A DNA stretch of 64,000 bases from Hofstenia miamia (taxonomy: Eukaryota > Xenacoelomorpha > Acoela): NCBI GenBank assembly GCA_004352715.1, contig SCFE01000117.1:76272-140271 (forward strand). Reading direction: 5' to 3'. Shown here piece after piece: positions 59,961 through 64,000 of this stretch. The notes beneath the pieces are model-generated. The model had not been told where the DNA came from. It made no database searches and worked only from the letters and a program-made list of their open reading frames with translations. Positions within the stretch are counted from its first letter, which is position 1. Each line of letters starts with the position of its first letter. The position numbers were made by a program, and so were the translations under genes.

Positions 59961-60015
59961 TTTAATATTGCCCTTATACAATTTCCATCCTTTATAGAAG
60001 AGATGCTATTTAATA

Positions 60016-60530
60016 CTACAATTTTTGATAGTGCAATTCCTTTGTTCTGATTATTACATAATCACCTTTCACTTTGTTGTTAGTTTTGATTTTGACCAAT
60101 TTCCAGTGAAATGGCTCTATATTTAAATTGTCAATTAGGGAGAATTCAGAAGTGATGCTGTCATTTGTAGCCATGGAAATTGAGATGTTTTTATCCTCCT
60201 GAGTTGTGAGAGTTCTGGTAGCATAGTCAATTAAACAACTGTTGTCTGTTAGGAAGTCTCTTCCTAGAATCATTTGATATGGTAGTCATTGTAGATGTAT
60301 TGATTGAATTTGACGTTTTGGATAGTTAATGGTGAATTTTTTTACCACTCCTTTGATATTGACATTATTGCCTAATGCATTGATTAATTGTGTGCCATTG
60401 TTCATTATATCTTGTCTGTTCCATCCTATTTTGTTAGCACAGGAGTCTGCCATTATGATGATTGATTGCTGTGTCAACTGTAGTTTTAATATTTGTACTG
60501 TTAATTGTGACTGGGATGAAATTCTGTTCT
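60016..60530 (-). pseudogene. Retroelement aspartic protease
   Basis: Two minus-strand ORFs carry retropepsin landmarks. The upstream one (60286-60477) has IIIMADSCANKIGW, matching the active-site loop with DSC in place of the usual DSG/DTG. The downstream one (60016-60273) opens with MILGRDFLTDNSCLIDY, the ILGxDFL signature near the protease C-terminus. They are in different frames. The altered active-site glycine would abolish activity. The TTQEDKNIS stretch after it begins the linker to RT. Confidence 0.8.
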
Positions 60531-60559
60531 AACAAGTCAGTAACAATAAAAACTTCATT

Positions 60560-61690
60560 AACATGGTCTGGGGTTGGTGCCCTGCTTAGTTTAAATCTTT
60601 GTGGTTTTTGTTTGCTTGTTGAGTGAGTTCTTCTTCCTCTTCTGCAGTGTAGAACCCTTTGTCATTAACAGCATATATAATTGTTTTGCAATCTGGTTGT
60701 TTAGGTCCTTGTAAGCAGCACTGTTTGCATCATACTTTCTGTTTATCCATTGGCAGCATATTGATGGCTGCTTGCATGTCTTCTTTTTTTAGAACATTGT
60801 TCTTTGAGTATTAGTTGATTTCCCATTTCTCTGTTTACATGATCATTGTTTTCTATACTCAGTTATATTGAGACACATTTTTTGATTAATGTTTCCATGT
60901 TGTCATCAATGTCACATTTATTTTCAAATCTTCTTTTAATCTTATCAGGTGGACCAGTATGGATGAAAGAATATAAGTCTTGTGAGTAGTAGCAATCTTC
61001 TTCCTGTTAGAGGCATAGGAGTCTGTTAAATTTATAGATGTAGTTGATTATGTTGTTGTATTTGGTGTACTTGCAGCTATAGAGCTGCATTTGATATTGT
61101 TTTCCGGTATTGGTGTTGTTTAAGTCATCAGCTAATGCATTAGTGAGTTTATTGTAATCAGCTTTTGTTCCTGATCTAGGAATAGTGGCAATTGAGGGTC
61201 GCCATTTTCTTTACCAGTATAAAATTTTGATGATCTAGAGATTTTCATATCCATGTTAGGAGGATTATCAGGTAACATTGATGCTCGTTTTTTTTGTTTT
61301 GATATCAAACATTTGTTGAAGTGTTTGCATTTGAGAGGTGGCTCTCCTTCTTTGTGGAGGAGTTGGTGTTGTTGGCATTTTCAGATTTGTTGCACTTTTT
61401 GATTGGGTTGCTATTTGATTTTCATTAGAGTATTAATGGAAGCAAGAATATCATTTTTGAAATCATTTAGTTTTTCTTGAGTTCTTTGCTATTGGTCTGT
61501 GAGTCTGTTCTCAAGGTATTCTATGGATAGCAAATGAATATCAAATGGTGGACTTACAATTGGGGAGACATAGCTGATAAGCGGTTTTTGAGCATTGATA
61601 ATTTTTTGTGAAAGTTGAAGATGATATCGATTAGATTGTTTTTTTTAATTTTCAAATAGGTGGTATTGTGTTCTATAGACATTTTTTTAA
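60560..61690 (-). pseudogene. Retroelement gag-like region
   Basis: Minus-strand coding-like fragments include PTPPQRRRATSQMQTLQQMF, TIPRSGTKADYNKLTNALAD, TGPPDKIKRRFENKCDIDDN and, near 60720, a cysteine group CKQCCLQGPKQPDCK that may be a degenerate zinc knuckle. These fit a capsid-like helical domain followed by a nucleic-acid binding motif, in the right place upstream of protease. Heavily broken; call rests mostly on position. Confidence 0.5.
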
Positions 61691-63958
61691 TAATCAATAA
61701 CGTGAAAAGAGAGAGTTCAATATTCCTAAGAATTACAGCAGGTACATTCTTTGTTAAGAGAGTGATCTGCTTACACGGAAATTAGGTAATTGTTGCTTTA
61801 AAGTTGCTTAGTGAATAATTTTTTGAGATTTCTAGTTGGTATATTAAATATAAGAATAACTTACTTTTCAGTAATATAACCAATTTCTTTTTAGGTTCAC
61901 GAACCAAGAATATTTTGAAATACTGTTGAAAGTCTTTGTGTTTATGTATAATTGAGTTACCTTCTTTCATAAGCAAGTTTTGTTTCATAAAGTCAACTGA
62001 GATTAAGTAATATAATTCTTTGAAGTTGCATTCCTTACACTGTCTTTGGTCACCATCTAGCATTGCCACAATATTAGAGCCGGGGAAAACTTAAGTAATT
62101 TGATCCATTGTACGTGCCAGCATTCACTGGTAGCAAGCATTTATTAGTATTCAAGCAAGTAATTAAAGTAAACCATATGAAAGAATTTTGTATACTACAC
62201 TGCACGAGCAAAAAGAGTAAAAACTAACCGCATTGTAACTAGAGTGTGGGAATTGCAAACAAGTATGAGTAATAACATTACGAGCATTGAAATTACATGG
62301 CTCATGCCAAAGCCAAAAAAGATATTACCAAGCATTAGAATTAATTAAACCAATTCAGCAAAGCAATTGATATTCCAAATAAAAAGGAATCCGGTTTACA
62401 CTCCAACACTGAGTGGTGGACCTGCTGTGGCAAGTAAGCAAAACGAATCCCCCTCCTTTACTTCAAAAATTTAGTGTGACATAGTTATTCATAGTGAAAA
62501 AAGTATTAAATAGAGTGACAAGGTTCATTCTATGCAAAAAACAAAATTTTATTAATGAATGCACACAAGTTGCCCTCTATTTATATAATAATGATTAATA
62601 AATAAAAACAGGTACCAGATAAACTGGCAAACAGAAATATTAACAAAATCAAATTCAAAAATTCTAATTATGTTACGTCACTAAGCATGACAACTGAAAT
62701 TATCAAGTGAAAATTTGTGAATTGCGAATTGATTCTAAATTGATGTTTGGTTCCAAACAGTTTACCAATTGTGATTCAAAAACGGGTTTTGAGGGTCCTA
62801 ATGGCACATTATCACTGCTTGCCTCAAAACTTAAGTCTTATTATTTTTGTATTATTTCAAATGCAAAATAATAGTCAATCTATAAATTGATGAATTCTTT
62901 AGCAATTTAAGGTGTACAACATATTTTGGGTCAATTGACCCACCTGGTTCTTCTAGGCATAAGTACATTTGAAAATGCTTCAAATACTAGTGCTTGCAAA
63001 AATACTAAAAGTTAGAAGATTTAAAGAAATTGTATTGCAAATCAAATTTATTTCACAACAAAGAATTTTATAAATTGCCCTTTTAGTGTCAAGGATTTCA
63101 CTAGGCGAAAAAAACTAAAATTTATAAATCACACTAATTTATTTTTCTATTTAATATAAGAAAGGCTGTTTAATTTAGCTAGAATTTTCCCAGGCCAATG
63201 TGTAATAGAAAATCTCACGTTTTGTAAAAACGCTTATTGAATTGAAGGATAAAATTTCCCCTCATGTATCTATTGCTGAATAAATGACATCTAACTCAAA
63301 TTTAATTGGCTAGTGTATATTCACCGCAGTTTATAACTTTTAAGAAATATTCAATTTTATATTCGCCAGAACATCATATGACAACAAGTTCTTAATTACA
63401 TCCGGTAAGATTTTGTATGTTAATTAAGATAAGTATATAGAAGCTACATGCAATAATTAAGTGATTCAGAGAAAGAAAACCTTAATATTTTAACCTAAAT
63501 ATTCAAGTGTGCATAAAAAGGGGGAAGGGACATAGGGGCCTTTTTCAATGTTCTCTTTCTATGCGCAGCAATTCAAAATTTAATAAGTGAAAGTCTTTGA
63601 AAGTTTCTCAAGAACTTTATACAAAAATTTCAATGTAAGCCGTCCTTGTTTAATTGTGTACACGATTCACAACACTACACCATTTGAGGTTGATTAAGTC
63701 AAATTTACCAAATTACAACGCTACGCAATTTCTCATTATTTTGAGAAAATGGCGAACATTTAAGCAACATCATATTGTCATACTCACAATGTTCTAATAA
63801 AGTAAACACTTTCGTATACATTCATGTTTCACTATTGTTTTTAGGCGCACATTTGTGCAAATTCACATATTTCAACAATTCCCTTAAAAATAATTCTTTA
63901 AGCAACACTATGTTTCTCTTTAATTCGCGGGATGCCTGATATTGAATGATAATCAATA
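61691..63958. other. No gene recognised; flank of the retroelement
   Basis: CpG returns to ordinary frequency from about 61698, marking the edge of the decayed block. A minus ORF 61782-62069 (95 codons) has no recognised domain. No LTR matching the 45.9-kb end was found here. Rest is AT-rich. Confidence 0.45.
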
Positions 63959-63979
63959 CATATATATATATATATATAT
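63959..63979. repeat. (TA)n microsatellite
   Basis: Short TA tract followed by GGGCCC near the window end. Confidence 0.9.
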
Positions 63980-64000
63980 GGGCCCTTTGTAATCGCAGTT

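Larger units (their letters stand above)
45958..61690 (-). mobile_element. Gypsy-type retroelement, decayed and interrupted
   Basis: Minus-strand order from right to left: gag-like region, retropepsin, reverse transcriptase, integrase, then an extra ORF region in the envelope position, ending near a G-rich tract. This is Ty3/Gypsy order (integrase after RT). The copy is interrupted by a Tc1-like element inside integrase and by about 6 kb inside RT, lacks a recognisable RNase H, and carries many stops. CpG is extremely rare throughout. LTRs and primer-binding site were not found, so outer limits are approximate. Confidence 0.8.

Noticed and set aside
45562-61690. The 38.0/45.6-kb repeat pair as LTRs of the retroelement
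   Set aside because: Similarity ends about 140 bases short of the G-rich tract and no copy is found at the 5' side beyond 61.7 kb.

Overview
This is AT-rich nuclear DNA from an animal, most likely an invertebrate. The grounds are a eukaryotic tRNA-Ser gene with a Pol III T-run terminator, plausible GT-AG introns, many (TA)n microsatellites, and metazoan-type transposons (Tc1/mariner, Tigger/pogo, hAT-like, a Polinton/Maverick relic, Gypsy-type retroelement, Crypton-like recombinase, THAP zinc finger). I cannot name the species. No complete, recognisable host protein gene was found. The window is mostly a graveyard of mobile elements with a few host-like exons.

Layout. 1-1039: tRNA-Ser(TGA) inside a duplicated flank. 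1040-2039: assembly gap. 2.1-3.8 kb: tandemly duplicated segment carrying two copies of one C-terminal membrane-protein exon. 4.5-9.3 kb: short tandem duplications and minisatellite. 10.3-11.0 kb: interlocked foldback elements. 11.8-14.5 kb: Tigger/pogo relic, itself split by an 842-bp element with hairpin-rich ends. 14.9-16.5 kb: Tc1-type element. 16.5 kb: THAP exon relic. 20.4-21.3 kb: small TA-flanked MITE split by a 634-bp GC-rich repeat whose near-identical second copy is at 30.6-31.2 kb. 23.8-30.5 kb: CpG-poor block with a decayed Polinton DNA polymerase B. 33.9-35.3 kb: probable hAT-type nonautonomous element. 35.35-35.98 kb: the longest intact ORF outside assembly-gap artefacts, a predicted secreted or membrane-anchored cysteine-rich protein. 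36.5-44.9 kb: two gap-associated duplications and one 1-kb gap. 46-61.7 kb: a decayed Gypsy-type retroelement on the minus strand, broken by a DD35E Tc1-like element (TA duplication, inside integrase) and by about 6 kb that includes a Crypton-like gene and a hAT-like element.

The most striking large-scale signal is CpG depletion. About 6.8 kb (roughly 53.12-59.93 kb) shows no CpG on reading, the surrounding retroelement has very few, and the Polinton block is similar. The damage fits CpG deamination in detail: the reverse transcriptase YxDD motif reads YINN, with both Asp-to-Asn changes being G-to-A after C, and a TGA stands where the recombinase Arg is expected. Other elements in the same window (Tigger, foldback elements, the 634-bp repeat) keep normal CpG, which separates old, probably methylated insertions from younger or unmethylated ones.

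All translations and repeat comparisons were done by eye. No database search was run, and family names rest on motif recognition.
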